A DNA stretch of 64,000 bases from Xiphias gladius. Taxonomy: Eukaryota; Chordata; Actinopteri; Istiophoriformes; Xiphiidae. Positions 1 through 14,800 of this stretch are shown here, piece by piece. A model generated the notes under the pieces. That model ran no database searches. It saw only the letters and a list, made by a program, of their open reading frames with translations, and was not told the origin of the DNA. Every line of letters begins with the position of its first letter. Positions within the stretch are counted from its first letter, which is position 1. The DNA is taken from positions 14,880,706 through 14,944,705 of the forward strand of contig NC_053417.1 in the NCBI RefSeq assembly GCF_016859285.1. Direction: 5' to 3'. Made by a program: the position numbers and the translations under genes.

Positions 1-2836
1 TTTCATGTACACACACTCTCTCCTACTCCTTATCAAAGACCTGAGAATTAAAGAGCAGTTCTAAGGCCACCCTTATAGCTGTGTACTTCACAACTGTTTG
101 TTTAATGGGGTCTTTTTTTTAACAGAGAGGAATCTTCCTGTTTCCACAGGCCCTAACTAACATCTCATAATTTAGATTAGACTGTAGAGACATTTGGCAT
201 TTCACCAGCTAAGCATAATGTGCCGCCTGCTCCTCCAGACTCCATTAGGGAATGTCAACACATTTCTTGTCAGCAATATGTAAAATCAGTGAACTTTGTA
301 GGTACTGTATGTGGAGCAGTGCTATTCCTGGACCATGTCTGCACCAGAGTTATTCTCTGCATGTGTCAGCCTGGTATATTTAGCTGCAGTTTGAAACGGC
401 GTGACATAGCAATCTCCTGTCACTAATTGGAAATATCTGGCATGTGCTCTGACCACGTATGATACTACGGGGATAGTAACAGGAGTGCAGACACTGTTAA
501 ACACGTTTTAACAATACATTCATTTTAATAGCCCTCCATGGGCCATGACATAAGTGGAAGCATTCTCACTGATCTTAAAGCTGCAGTGCACCCAGCAGAC
601 ATGGATTAATAGAGATACTGATATTATGCAGGCACTCAGTTTCTACTCTTGTGTCTGTTAGCACAGCCCCGGAATCATTCTTGTTAGCTCTTTCTTCATT
701 TTGTCTCGCCGCCTCTGCAACACTCCCTCTGCAATATTCCCTGTGAATCGCTCTTTCCCTCTTTCTGTAACATCCCTCTGCTCCCCATCGTCCTCCTCGG
801 AACATTAACTATGTCTGAAGGTCCATAGGGACCCTGTGAATGATAACAGCTATTGCTGCTGATGACTGCGAGCCAGCCCTGAGTGATTGGTGTTTTACAG
901 CCCTGTGGCCAGGAGAGGGGGCCATAGGAGAGGCTTGGAGGGCATTCTGACCTTATAGCACCACTGCACACTGGCACGTACACATGGACAGGACCTTAGG
1001 TCTTGTACTGCATTGCATTAAAAACATTGGAGAATGGTATGTATAGTATATCTTTAGAATGCCTTTTCCAGCTGTAAAAATGCAAAAATAAAAGATACAA
1101 TTTCGGTTGCCTCATACAGAGGAAGTCATGACTCTCAGCTTTCCCAGAGATGTTTTTATGTTTAAGTTAGTGGTGTGCAGTTGAGTAATTTTACAGGAAG
1201 TCCTAGAGTAAAGTGTTTGCAGCTCTCTTTACATCACTGACTATATCTTAGAGCTTGTTGGGCTTTTAGGCTGAAGAATGTTTAAACAATCAGAGAATGG
1301 ATCTCATCTGCTTGGATCTCATCTCTTTCACATAGCTGTATGACTGGAGGGTGAACTATAGGATTATTTCAAAATAAAGATACCATTTCTAGTGTCTTTG
1401 AAGCCAATGGTGTCTGCCTGCACCAATGTACTGTAATAAATATGAATATGCACAATATCTCCATAAATACACAGCATTACAGCGGCAATAATACTGAGAA
1501 ATGTCCCTGCACTAAGCCGGCCTTTAGCAGCCAGTTATTCTATCATTCTCTCTTAATAAGTGACCTGTGCTGAGTTTGTACAATCTTAATGGGACTCTAC
1601 TTCACATTGAGGGTTATTAGCCCCACAGCAGAGAAATGGCCTCTCCTAAAGCCATATACAGCTTTAATGGTCCTCTAATGTGATTTGTCCTCTACCTGCC
1701 TGTCTCGCCCAGTGTGCCTCTAGACAGTGACGAGGCTGAATTATTTATCTGCGGCAGCTGGTCCTGATATAGACGCATGCTCACACACCTCTGAGCCGAA
1801 CTGCCTGCCCTGATGTGGACTTGCTCAGACTGCAAAGTCAGGAATTTCCGATGAAGGTGTCTAATCATGCGAAACCGTGTGCAGACTTGTTGAATCTCAC
1901 CTGCTGTCGGTCTTCCTTTCATCTATATTCCAGTCACCTCCTAAACTACTCACTCTACAACAGCGTGGGTCCTCCTTCATAAACACTTTTATTTCAGCAC
2001 TAATCTTCCGAGGCTAACTGACTGATGTTTCATCATACCTGTTGCTTCTACAGGTTTCAGACTGAGGCTGGTCAATCAAAAATAGTAACCATTTAGAGTA
2101 TGTTTTGTCCAGTTCCTCATTGGGGTTATTTGTAATGATGTCTGGCTGAAAGGCATCCCATACTGTATGTCTTAAAGCCACTGTAGCAAGAAACCAGAGA
2201 GAATTCTGTGTATTCATGTGTCGTTGGGGGGACTGGTAGGCAGGCTAAAGGCTCCACTGGCTGATGATGACATTTGATAGATGGTGTGATCATGGGGAAG
2301 AGGGCGAGAGTCGAGCAGGAGGAGAGTGGGGCACACAATCCTGGCTGCATCTGGACAGACTGAGTATGCATGAAAAAGGGGGAGAGAGAGAGAGAGCGAG
2401 AAGGGGAGGAGATAACTGGAAAGCGGAGTGAAGGGAAATGCACTATGGGGAACTGTAAGACAGAGGCAAAGAAAGCAGCTGAGGGAAGAGGAGGTGGAGA
2501 ACTGCTGAACAAAAGGGACAGGCACTTGTTAGGTAATGTGTCAGTAAAAACCAGAGGGTAAGGGAGAGATTTGAGAAAATCTTTACAGCAGACGATCTTT
2601 TGTGGCAACTCAAAGAGAAGCAGAGTGTGTGCCAAAAAAGGAAAAACAAAGAAATCTTAGCTGACAATGCATCACGAGGCACAAGTCCTATTTTTTTGGT
2701 GAGTTAGTTCGTATTCAGCATTGACAACTGACCAGGAGGCTGAATGAGTGAGGAAGGGGCAACACATACTCTCAGTCTCGCACATGCTGAGACCCACACA
2801 CACTTCTCGGTCAGTAGCACACACACAGGAGGACCA
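1..2836. other. noncoding, 5' flank or intron of znf385a
   Basis: No coding exon is recognised. The only structure seen is a purine-rich (GA) run near 2370-2410. Long minus-strand frames at 2126-2635 are low-complexity Ser/Leu/Pro and look non-genic. Confidence 0.5.
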
Positions 2837-2875
2837 ATGCAGCTCCAAGCTTCTACAGACACAGAGGAGAAGAAG
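2837..2875 (+). other. candidate upstream znf385a exon (alternative N-terminus)
   Basis: An ATG opens a short frame MQLQASTDTEEKK ending in a strong donor AAG|gtgagt. Thirteen complete codons in phase 0 would join in frame to the MDPVQKAV exon at 5723. The peptide does not resemble the mammalian ZNF385A N-terminus I remember, so it could be a fish-specific start, a 5' UTR exon or chance. Confidence 0.3.
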
Positions 2876-4021
2876 GTGAGTACCTAAAGGTTTGAACCTT
2901 TTGCTGTTTTTTTTGTTTGTTTGTTTTTCACCCGACTGTGTCTTAATCTGAGCACAACTCAAAAGTACTGTAGAACTTCAAAGGCTGTTTTTATCTGCCA
3001 CAGTGCAGACTACACTGTGACTGCCAGACTGGTCCCATTGAGTAACAGATCAGTGTGCTCCTTGTTGCTGGAATTCAACCCGTCCATACATTTTGTACCA
3101 GGGAACTGATCAAACACACTAGACGAAGAGACGAGAAACAAAGAAAGGATGAAAGACAGAAAAATAAATAGTGGCAAGGAGAGAGCAATAAAGAAAAGGA
3201 AAGCACAATAAAAATCACAAAAGAGGATGTTATTGAGGTTAGGTGCAAGCCATTGTGCAGTGCCAGGAGATGCTTGGTTGCTCTTTGAGCTGTTTCTCCA
3301 CAGAAGAGGCTCTGTGGTAACAAAAGGCATTAGGGTGTTTGGGTCTTAAGGCCCAGTGGAGCTGCTGACATGACCACTGAGCGATGCTAAAGTCAGTGAT
3401 CTGTGTTGTTTACTTACATCTGCCAGAGCTCTCACCGCACTCAGACAGCTCCATACGCCACCTGACATGAGAGTTTCCAAAAGCTGAGTTTTAGTAATCA
3501 AGATGACAGTATATATTATGTACTAATTTGCTTTTCAAGATTTAATAAATTTAATTATAAACTAAATATTAATGCAGGAAACAAAGCCAATTTGAAAAAC
3601 AACTGCTAATTTTCTTAAAATTGGTCAAAGCGACTGAGTGAGTTTTGGAAAATCCCCCTTCAGTTACATCACACTGCTCTGCTCCTACTTCATGAGGACA
3701 TGTTTTGGAGAGTATTTGGGTAAGAGGCCATGTGAACAGCCGTCCAAAAAGGCTTGTTGGCAGCTGGACAGTGTTTTTAACAGCTGAATCAACTGGATAG
3801 ATCATTGCTGACCCACACCCAGAGCACTGGATTGACTGGCTGGGGCAAAGCCCATGATTGTACAGTTAGGAATGTACAGTTACTCCACCAGGCCTGCTCA
3901 GCCTCTTGTTAAACTTTCCTCAGAGGGGCGATGATAGGTCACAGCATGGACACATGCAGCATGGAGTTGAGGTGACATTTGGGAGAAGTCGGAATGATTT
4001 GATCTAAATACAGAGTTGATT

Positions 4022-4061
<40 letters not shown>

Positions 4062-5722
4062 GTGTTTTATTGCACTTCTTTTGTTAAAGTAGTCATGTTG
4101 TTGGTTTCAGCTGACTAATGCATAGTCACCGCTGAGCTATTCTTGCTGTTGTTCAGACAGTTATCATCCACCATCATCATTGCCCAATTTCACCTACGAC
4201 CCCCCTACCCTGCCCCATCCTTCAACCCCCCACCCTCCAATCCATGTGAATTCACAACAACAGGAGAACCAGCAGAGCCTACTTTAGGCTGTTTCTGGGG
4301 AGAGAAATAAGGGGGACTCATGGAACGAAGAATATGGTAAAGAGAGCTAAATGAGATAAGAATGTGCAATGTGAGGATGTCCTGCATGGGCCTCTCTCTC
4401 TCTCTCGCCCTCTCTCTCTCTCTATCTATCTCTCCCTGGCTCGTTCCCATTTCTCCCTCTCTTTCTCTTTCTATGTGTCCCAATTCATCTTCCTCTCCCA
4501 CTCATTCGCTCCTCCAGATGGTGTGTTTCTGTACCGTGCTGTCACCCAGCTAAATGCCTTGGGCCTCCTTCCCATTTCTTTCTTTCGCTGTTTACCCTGT
4601 TTCTCTGGAGTTGCCGAGTAACAAGCACTTTTCAGAAATTCTAATTGTTTAAGCTTGAGTTATGAGAATATTCATTTCAGCCTCGCTTTACTCTGTCACT
4701 CCTCAGGCCAGAATCTCGAGCCATTTCTATATTGGATGAGACTATTGTTCTGCTTGTAATACAGCTTAAGGTAAAGCTTGGTGATTAGCCAAATTAAATG
4801 TATTGATGAGTCAGATTGAGTCATTTAGAGTCTGTCAGGCTCTCTAAACCAACAGGCTTGCATCAGACTTGGAGGACTCGCTGGAACATTCCCTCACTGC
4901 CTTATGAATTCAAAACACACACTCACACTCAAATCCATATTGTTCTTCAGGCCAGGATTTTTGTTTCTCTTCATTCCTTTTGAATACCCACACAGTACCA
5001 CATCATCTTCTAAATGTTGCTTGCTTTATCTGCACACATAGTGCCAGACAGTTGTCTGTGGTGGAAATCCAAACCAGCCATTGACTCCAGACTAATGCTA
5101 AGGTCAATTAACAATGATTGCTGGATAAATTCAGCTTCAAACCAAGATAAATATTTGGAATGATGCCCTTTTAGATCAGTACAGGCAAGGTCTTTTGTGT
5201 CTGGGACAGAGTTTAAGTGGGAAGCTTAGCCACCGACACACGCTAAAGCATGTCAGTTAAATTTATACGAGGTGCTTAATAGGCGTCCTGGCTGAAACAA
5301 TTAGCATAGGGACAGTTTGCTGCTACATCCTGGTCAGGATCTGAAGCCTGAGCTTAGGTAGGATGCAACAGGTGTCTCAGTTGTAGCAACACGCTGTCAA
5401 CACTGTTAAGCGCTGTTTTCTGACTATAAACACAGACATACAGTAAGCACTGGATAGACGCTGTAAACACTTCTGTCAGTGCGCACTTTATCTCCCCCTG
5501 TTTGTGGTCATTTTAGGTTTAGTCCCTTGGGCAGAAAAAACTGTGGGCCTCTCTACTCCACAATGGCCTCTACCATCAGAGGCACAGTGACCCCTCACAT
5601 CATTATGATGTAGCACCAGGACTTTGGGAGCAGAGAACTGCAGAGTATGAATTATAGCTTACAGATTTCTTCTCTTCTCTCTCGTTTCTCTCTATATCTC
5701 CTCCCCTGTCATTTTCTGTCAG
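2876..5722. other. noncoding, probable znf385a intron
   Basis: Contains a (TA)n microsatellite at 4024-4060, a CT-rich tract at about 4390-4470, and the pyrimidine-rich acceptor region before 5723. No other exon is recognised. Confidence 0.5.
4024..4060. repeat. (TA)n microsatellite
   Basis: About 18 uninterrupted TA units. Confidence 0.95.
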
Positions 5723-5833
5723 ATGGACCCGGTGCAGAAGGCCGTGATCAACCACACCTTTGGAGTCCCTTTGGTCAAGACGAAGCGGCCAGTTATTTCA
5801 TGTAACGTCTGCCAGATCCGCTTCAACTCAGAG
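5723..5833 (+). CDS. znf385a: znf385a coding exon: MDPVQKAV start and first half of finger 1
   Basis: Encodes 37 aa from MDPVQKAV to FNSE in phase 0, holding the two cysteines of finger 1 (CNVC). A pyrimidine-rich tract with AG precedes it and GAG|gtacag follows. The ATG is the first codon after the acceptor, so it may be internal in longer isoforms. Confidence 0.93.
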
Positions 5834-8800
5834 GTACAGGAACACAAAATAAAGCCACCACATACACAGTATTTCTCTCCCTTCATCTCTTATGGTTTCT
5901 TTATTTCCCAAATGGCATTAAATAAGCTATATTCTGCTCTTCATACACATACACCTTTCACAATCATACACATTTTCCTTAGGAATGCGTTGGGGAACGA
6001 ATAGGATACTATTTGTTCTCCTGAGTACAGGTACTGACACAGAGGATGTGGTACATTTGTTTGGGCTGTGTTCTGACATTTGCGACACCATTTGTTTCAA
6101 GACAGTTTAGCAGAAGCAATAATCACTGCAGCACAAAGCTTCAAGAGCTGCTGCAGAAACTGAGAGCGAGAGACAGGATTTTTTTTCCCGGAATTTTCAA
6201 AGTGATTTTCTCTTGCTGATTTACAGTTCCAAAGCTTGATTGAGATTTTGAACATGTGGAAAGTTAGCTTCATATGCAGCATGTCATGATGTATTTTATT
6301 TTTAAATTTAACGGCACTTTAATCTCTTTGTCCATATGGTGTAGTTTATCTGAACTCATAATGGGAGTTTAATGGCACAATATACCCAAGGGCAACATGC
6401 ATACATGACTGATGACAAACTAATGAAAACAAAAATCATATGGAAGTATTATTTGTGAAGTGGTACCAACTCATTCTCAGTTTTTCTTTTTTGCTGTAGA
6501 GGAATAGGATAGACACATGACAACATCAGTGCCAAATGTCATGTGAGTAGTGTATAATTTGGCTTTGGTTCTCCATATTCAGTGGTGCAGACTTCAGGTC
6601 CAGGGCATACATTCATCCACAATACACAACATTAAGGAGTGGACCGGTGCTATATATATTCCTCAGGTCTACAATCATGGTTTTCATTTGGTCAGGGATC
6701 TGCAGGGCTGTAATCTTGAGCCTACTCTTTGCACAGTTCTCTGCTGTATATCTTCACAGGCACAGGAAACAGACAAGGATGTTTATACAATGAAATACTT
6801 TGAGACCCATCGAAAAGTGGCTTCTTTAGTAAAGACGTGTCCTGTTGAATAAAGTTAGGATATGTAAATCTGTGTAGAATTTAAAGAATTAAAATTAAAA
6901 TTCCACAAGCAGCAAAGTTACAAAAGAAACCCAGGATACTTACAGAACAGAATCTACTATTTTTGCTATCATTTGTAGGCCTATATAAACCAAAATAAGC
7001 AAAATAATGTATGTTATCATGAAAAATAGAGCATTTCTGACTGGAAAGCATGTGCAGGGTGGTTGAGGAAAACTGTTTATACATAGAAGTGAGGGGATAG
7101 GGAGTGATACCTTGCAACAGACTTCCCCACACCTGCACAGATCCCCCCTGCTCACAATGGCATTAACACTATGAACAATTGGACAAGTGACTTGAGATAC
7201 GTCTGACTTCATCTAATTTTCATTTTCCTATTGTTAACCAGGTTAAAATTTTACTGAGATTAAAATCTCTTTTTCTTTCAAGAGAGACCGGGCCAACAAG
7301 ACAGCATAGAAAATTAATATAATGTAACGAGACTAAGACCCATGTCACACATATCCAATAAAAGAGTCTAGACAAATTTAGGTTAGATCAGTGAAGAAAA
7401 CAGATTAAGGTTTCATGAGCATTTGGTATCAACAGTGAAACAAATTTTTGTGCACATGAGTGGACAAGTGGAAATGAGTGGAAAAGTAACAATAGGTGAC
7501 ACATACAGCAGCCATGGCCTACTCTATGTTCTGGCTTCTGACAGACAACGGACACACATACACAAACACACATACACACGCATGTGAATCCTCAGGATTG
7601 TGATGTGCAGGACTGCACCACCTCTCTGCTGTCATTGTCACTTTCACAGCCAGTGTGCTCAAAGAAAAAGCATACACTGCAAAATACTGTATCAGTAATG
7701 TCAAACTTGCAGCAGGCTGTGTGTAGTTTGTGGTGTCCTACAAAGCTCAGCCGGAGAAAAGCTGGCCTCCATATTGCCAGAGAATTACTTCCCACCCACA
7801 CAATGAATATTTCATAAAAATAAAACAGTTCGGGCTCTGCCCTTGATGTTGACATTTCTCTGTCTTTATCTGCATTCTGTAGGTTGATATGGTTGCTTAG
7901 GTCAAAGACGGCAATAGGGCCACACCATGTATTGTCATAATCAATCTATTTATCTCCAAAGGATCCAGTTCTGCCTTCTTGTTCCCACCCTGTGCTCCCT
8001 CTCATTTCACGCATCATTTAGCCACCATTCATTCATCCAATTTGATCTTTCTCTTCTGTGCCTCCCTCTTTCTGTTCCTGTTTCTCTCCCAGTAACCTTC
8101 TCCCCTTCTTCCTATCTGTGTCCCTTTCTCATGCTGCATTATTTACAATGTGGAAATGCCTAAAATTGCCGGCCACTACTTATTATAATAGGAATTTATC
8201 AAGGGCATGGAAAGGGGTCTGGTTCTGACAGCCCCAGTGCATCGCGGGAAAGTTAGACCGAGGAGAGTTGGAGGGGAAGGATGGGACAAGGGGAAAGAAT
8301 GCGGGGAGGGTTTGTGTGCGTTGCGTGGTGGTGTGAGGTGCTAAGCGGTGGTTTTATGCAGAATAACCTTGGTGGCTTGCTGCATTAGTGACATCACAGG
8401 CTCACGCTGCATTGACCAACGTCACAGCTGCTGCAGCAAGACTTGGCTGATATGCATCCCTTATTTTTGTCCTCTTCCTCTCTCATTCACTGCTCTCCCT
8501 CTCTATTTTCATCCCCCCCTCTGTTTCCTGCTTCTTTTATCGTCCCAGTCTATCTGTTATTTTCTCTCACTTTTAACTTCCTGTCCTTTTTTTCTTCCCC
8601 TCTGTCTCATCCGGAGCTGTAGCTGTAACTATGCTGTAACATCACAGCCCCCCCCCCCCGAATGATAATCATGCTGGAAAGCACTTGTTCAGTTTGAAGC
8701 CTCTGCATAATGAAACACAGGCATCACAGGCTGATGTGGTGCAGCTTTTCCTTTCTCTGAGATTTTTGTCTCTTTTACATCATTCCCATTCTCAGTCCAG

Positions 8801-11800
8801 CACTACATCATCTTCCTTGTCTTGTAGTTCCCTGGCTTGAACCCACTGCTCCTTCATCTCCACTTCATCCTCTTTCCCTTCTCTCCATCCAGGACCTCAC
8901 ACTGGCATTCAGTGGCTTGGCAGTTGATCCCCTTGGCTTGGTGGGAGAGGTTAAGAAAGCCTCTGTGGCCGCTTCGCCATGCAGCCCATGCAGCACCATG
9001 TACCTTTATATCTCCTCACATTCCCTTCTTCATCTGAGAAATCACTTCTCTTTCAGCAGCCCCCCCGACTCACCCCTCTTTTCCCCCCACAGCTCTCTCC
9101 ACCTTGATCTGCAGGCTTTTCTAGAGCAGCTCCTTAAGACCCCTCTGACAGGGTACAGTTTCAGCCCAGTTTGTCATCATGATTTATAAGAAACATGATC
9201 TTCTAAATCACTGCAGCCAATGCCCCTGGTTTACCATGCCAGCTCAAGTCTTGGATGCCATCAGGCACGCACGTAAAGCAAACATACACAACTGGGCTCG
9301 CAAACAGTACTCATCACCCCCTGCCTCTTTTACCAAGCCAGTCTATCCCCACTTATGAGCCTGCATTCGGTGTGATGTCCTAAGTGTCAGTCAAACCCTC
9401 CAAGCCTTTCAGCACCTATGGCAGCTGTCAGCCACTCTTCAAGACCATGAATGGCAACTGGCTACTAAGTGTAATCAAGCTACGAAATAATCGTCTTGAT
9501 AATACGCCCCTTGATACAGAAATTATTTGGCCGACAGCACATGGCGTGGCACACCTGCTCCCTCAGTATACTCGTAGAGATAGCAGGGCGCTATCTGACT
9601 CAAGGGGCCTATTTGTGGTTGTACGCCTCTGCACCAGCAACAGCCTTGGCTAGAGGCATTATGTTTACAGGTTGTCCACCCTTCCGTCCCATTCTCAGGA
9701 ACATCTTGAGGGAATTTCTTCAAGCCTGGCACAAACATTTATTTGAAGTCAAGGATAAATTGTTTAGATTTTGGTGTTCAAAGGTCAACGTCACTGTGAC
9801 CCCTTGTCTTAGGAACACAATATATCGGGAATACGGGGAGGGAATTTCATTACATCTGGCACAAATGTCCACTTGGACTGACAAATGAACTGATAAGAAT
9901 TTGGTGGTCAAAGGTCAAAGGTCAAGGTCTGTGTATCCTCACAAATCATATTTTTAGGCATAACTAAAAAATTCATGCACTAATCATGACAAAATTTCAC
10001 ACAAATGTCCAAAAGGATAAAATGATGAAGTGATGGCATTTTATATCCAAAAAGTCAAGGTCAACTTCACTGTGACATCATACTGTCCTGCAAAAACTTT
10101 TCTGACCATTAATCAACACCATAACTCAGGAACGGAAGGGGAGATTGTGATCACATTACACAGTTGGTCAGATACTGAATCTGTGACACTAATCTTGGGT
10201 ACCCACCTTGAAACTGTGGTGATTGTATAGATCTTCTTTGCTGCCGGGCTTGAAGATGTGGGTGAAGCATCCACGTTTTAGAATTTCTTGCAGCAACATC
10301 CATATTTAAACACATTGTCTACTGTCATTGCTACAACTTTTTTTTCAGTCAGAATTAGATTAATTGGCTAAGCATGTGAACACATCACCACATACAGTGC
10401 ATTCCGAAAGTATTCACGACCGTTCACTGTTTCGCATTTTGTAACGTTGCAGCCATATGCTAAAATAATTTAAATTCATTTTTTACCTAATCAATCTACA
10501 TTCAATACCCAATAATGACAAAGCATAAACAGAATTCTAGCAAATGTATTAAAAAGGAAAAACTGTTATATCACATTGATAAAGTATTCAGACCATTTGC
10601 TATGACACTTGAAATTTAGCTCAGGTGTCTCTCATTTCTCTTGATCATCTTTGAGATGTTTCTACACCTTTATTCCAGTCCACCTGTGGTAAATTCAATT
10701 GATTGGACATGATTTGAAAGGTATAAACCTGTCTATATAAAGGTCTCACAGCTGACAATGCATATCAGAGCAAAAACCAAGCTATGAATTCAAATGAAGT
10801 CCCTGCAGAGCTAAGAGACAGGATTGTGTCATGGCACAGATCTGGGGAAGGCTACAAAAAATACTGCTGCATTGGAGGTTCTCAAGAGCACAAGAGCCTC
10901 CATAATTCTTCAATGGAAGAAGTGAAGAACAACCTAGAGCTCTTCCTAGAGCTGACTGACCAGCCAAACCGAGCAATCGGGGAAGAAGGGCCTTGGTATC
11001 AGAGGTGACCAAGAATCTTATGGTCACCGTGGCTGAGCTCCAGAGATCCTGTGAGAAGATGGGAGAGACTACCAGAAGGACAATCACTGCTGCAGCACTC
11101 CACTGATCTGGGCTGTTTGGCAGAGTGGCCAGACCGAAGCCTCTCCTCTGTTAAAGACACATGAAAGCTGCTTTGAGTTTGCAAAAAAAGCGCCTAAAGG
11201 ACTCTCAGACTGTGAGAAACAAGATTCTCTGAAACCAAGATTGAACTGTCTGGCCTCAATTCTGGTGTCCCGTCTCAAGGGAACCAGACACCGCTCATCA
11301 CCTGCCCAATACCATACCAACGGTGAAGTGTGGTGGTGGCAACATCATGCTGTGGGGGTGTTATTCCGCAACAGGGACAGGGAGAGTGGTCAGGGTTGAG
11401 AAAAACCTGAACAGAAAAAAGAATAGAGATATCCTTAATGAAAAAGTGGTCCCGAGCGCTCAGGACCTCAGACTGGGCAGAAAGGTCACCTTCCAACAGG
11501 GCAATGACCCTAAGCACACAGCCAAGGCAATGCAGGAGTAGGTTAGGACTGTGAATGCCCTTGAGCGGCCCAGCCAGAGCCCTGAGTTGAACCCAACTAA
11601 ACATCTTGGGAGAGAGCAGAAAATGGCTGTCCACCCAACGGTCCCCATCCAATCTGACAGAGATTGAGAGGATCTGCAGAGACAAATGGCAGAAAATCCC
11701 CAAATTCAGGTGTGTAAAGCTTGTTGTGTCATACCCAAGAAGACTTGGGGCTGTAATCACTGCCAAAGGAGCTTCAACTAAGTCCTGAGTAAAGGGTCTG

Positions 11801-14800
11801 AATACTTATTCCAATGTAATATTTCAGTTTTTCCTTTTTTCTAAAATTTCACAAATTTCAAAAATTGTGATTTGCTATGTCAGTATGGGGAATTGAATAT
11901 AGATTGATGGGGGGGGGTATTTAAATTATTTTACATATGTCTGCAACATAACTAAATGTGAAAAAAAAAGTGAGGAGGTCTGATTGACGGAGGTATACAA
12001 CGGCAAGGTGGCAATTCTAGGTAATTGAGGCCCGCCTGATAGAAGAGAGATAAAGAACGTGTGAAAAGATGGGAAATAGGGTTACATGAATACACACTGC
12101 CCACCTGTGTCTGTGTGTATGTCAGTGCCGATGTCTGTTTTGTTTCACATTCACCATACTGTGAAGCTAGACCACTGGCGACAGCTCAGTATAGCAACCA
12201 AGCATCCTATCCAGCATGTTGTCCCTGACTCACATACTTCTGTACAGACACACAAACATATACAGACTAGAGACAGACTCCCCTGATATCCCAGTAGTCT
12301 CCTGACAAATGACTCACCTCTGTTGTTTATGCTCTGAACAAACATATTAGCCAGTAGCTAGAATTTCATCAGGAGATTAGCCACACTAGTAATAGATCCC
12401 ATCACATTTTTTTTCCTTTGCTGGAATGTAGAATGATTAAATCTCTGAAAACCTCAAGACTCAGAATCCACATTTTATCTTTACTATGAGATATTACAGA
12501 CAGGGTCTTTGCTGCCTGAGAGCATGTATATTTAGATTTTGACCACTTCACAGGCAAGCAATTAAGTCTAGGATTGTGCAAGAGCCTGACCCTGTCCAGC
12601 CAGCAGCTGAAGGCAATCACAGTATTTATGTTGTAAGAACCCATGTATGCCCATTGACAATATGTACTGTAATAATGTGTGTGTGTTGGAGGAGGGACAG
12701 TAGTGTCAGTATGGGGCTTATGGGTCCTCAAAGCAGATAGCATGGCATCCCACTGACCCCAAGCGCAACTCCCCTCGGTATGTCTGTCAGCATGGCCGTG
12801 GTAATGAAAGCTGGAGCCAAGTACTGTTAGGGTGAATGTAGGGGTTTAGACTGCAGAGGATTTATGCACTTTGAGCTGAGCAGTTATGTCCAATGTAGAC
12901 AACCAGATTATCCAAAATAGATATACTGTTTGTCTGAATATACTGCATGATAATTTATTGTCAATTTGAAAACCTGACAATAAGATGACTGAGGTACAAG
13001 GGGGGCAGACAGGTATAGGTCTCAGATGTCTCCTTCACCACATCATTGCGTGTTTATGTTCCCATTCTTGTATTCCATCTATTTATCCGCTGTAACCTGC
13101 CTACTGTCTGTGGATCCAGTCCCCAGAGTATATTGAATAACATACCATCATAATGACATGCATGCATGTGCACGTGTATAATCCAACTTGCAATGTTTTA
13201 TTCACCTTTTGGCATCAGTGATCACTTAAAACATAAACATGTATTTTCTTCCATGTTCTCCTATAGAGCCAGGCAGAAGCACATTACAAAGGAAACCGTC
13301 ATGCCAGGAGGGTCAAAGGCATCGAAACGTCTAAGAGTCGTCCTCAGGAGGGGGACAAGCCTAATTCTGTGCCCCCCACCTCCTCCCCATCTCCGCCCGG
13401 AGCCCCAGGCACTGTCTCAGACGGCGAGCCCAGCAAAGCGGGTGAGAAAAGCAGAAATTATAACCAGTTCTAGAAACTGAAAAACTGCTTGTGTGAGTTT
13501 TGTTGTAGAAATAATCATTTCAAACCATGCAGGATGTTCAGAGGCTTATCGTTTTTCTGGAAAATATGTAAGAATAACAAAGGCATCTAATCACAGCGGC
13601 TTTTCAGTGTATTGTTCTTCTTGTGAGCATATCAGCTCTGTGTGTGGTCTGATTTGGCTGAAGCATATCTTATGGCCAACAACGCAGTCCCACAAACCTC
13701 AGAAACTGCTTGCACTGACAGTAGTGTTTATTGTATGGCAGAAAGATGCCAGGACTTCATTTTAAAGTGACAAAAACAATTTTTAATGATTAAAAGTTAA
13801 AAATAAACTTAGAATACCGAGGAAGTTACTTTAAAAGTGGGACACAGATGAAGCATTAAGTTACTTTCTGTGACCCTGGACACATTAAATGTCATTAAGA
13901 AACTAGAAAATGTTCTCAGTAGAGCGCAGACCTCTGCCACGGCCAATGTCAAACAACATTCAACAACCAGACTTCAGAGGAAAAAATTCAAATTCATAGT
14001 AAATGATCTGGATCCACCCAAAAATGCAATGGTTTCTTCTCTGGCCCATGCCCCATCCCTCCACCAAGTTCGGTGCAAATCAGTTCAGTGGTGTTTGCCT
14101 AATCCTGCTGTCAAACAAACAGACAAACAAACAAACACACAAACAAACACACAAACAAACAAACACACAACCAAACAAACGTGCATGATCACAAAACCTC
14201 AGTGGTGGAATGGTAATTAAACTGAGCTTTAACTTCAAAGCAGTGTGTCCAAGTCAGTCGGAATGTAGCTACAGTTAATTAGCACTGGCAAATGCTTGAT
14301 GAAAAAATAATGATCAGCTGCCAGAAAGGAAGCATGTTGACAGGAAAGTTAAACTAAAAACAGAGGGATTCTGACCCCATTTTCCAATAGGGCTGAGAAG
14401 TTAGAGCCAAAATTGAAATTCTAGCATGACCGTAACCGAATATATGATATTAAATATATGTATTCATTGCACATATTAGAGATCGATTCAGTTCATTACA
14501 ATCAGTTGTATGTTCTGGCAAAGCTGAAAATATTTACAACTAGGAAAATTGCTTACTCGGCTAGACCACAGTGTATTAAGGCAGTGTTAGTAAATCAAAC
14601 ACACAGATACATGTTTACTGTCATGAGAGATGCTTCATTAGTTTACATCACAGGGTTTATTTTGTTTTACTTTAGGACAATATACTGAGGCCAAAGGATC
14701 ACCTTTTATTGATCTTGTCTGGCCAACAGCTGTTTAGCGTAGAGATGGGTAGACTAACCAACATGAAAGCCAGGCGTCAGGTGTCTTGCTGTCTGAGTGA

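Larger units (their letters stand above)
5834..13266. other. znf385a: large znf385a intron
   Basis: A 7.4-kb intron with fish repeats: a short repeat near 7225-7310, an internally repetitive block at 9700-10230 and a Tc1 relic at 10395-11985. A CT-rich region spans 7980-9110. No conserved coding exon is seen. Confidence 0.75.

Noticed and set aside
2126..2635. 169-aa minus-strand open frame
   Set aside because: Ser/Leu/Pro/Phe-rich translation of a purine-rich plus-strand tract; no domain and no splice context.
8837..9189. Open frames in a CT-rich znf385a intron region
   Set aside because: Composition-driven; no conserved motif and no place in the znf385a protein.
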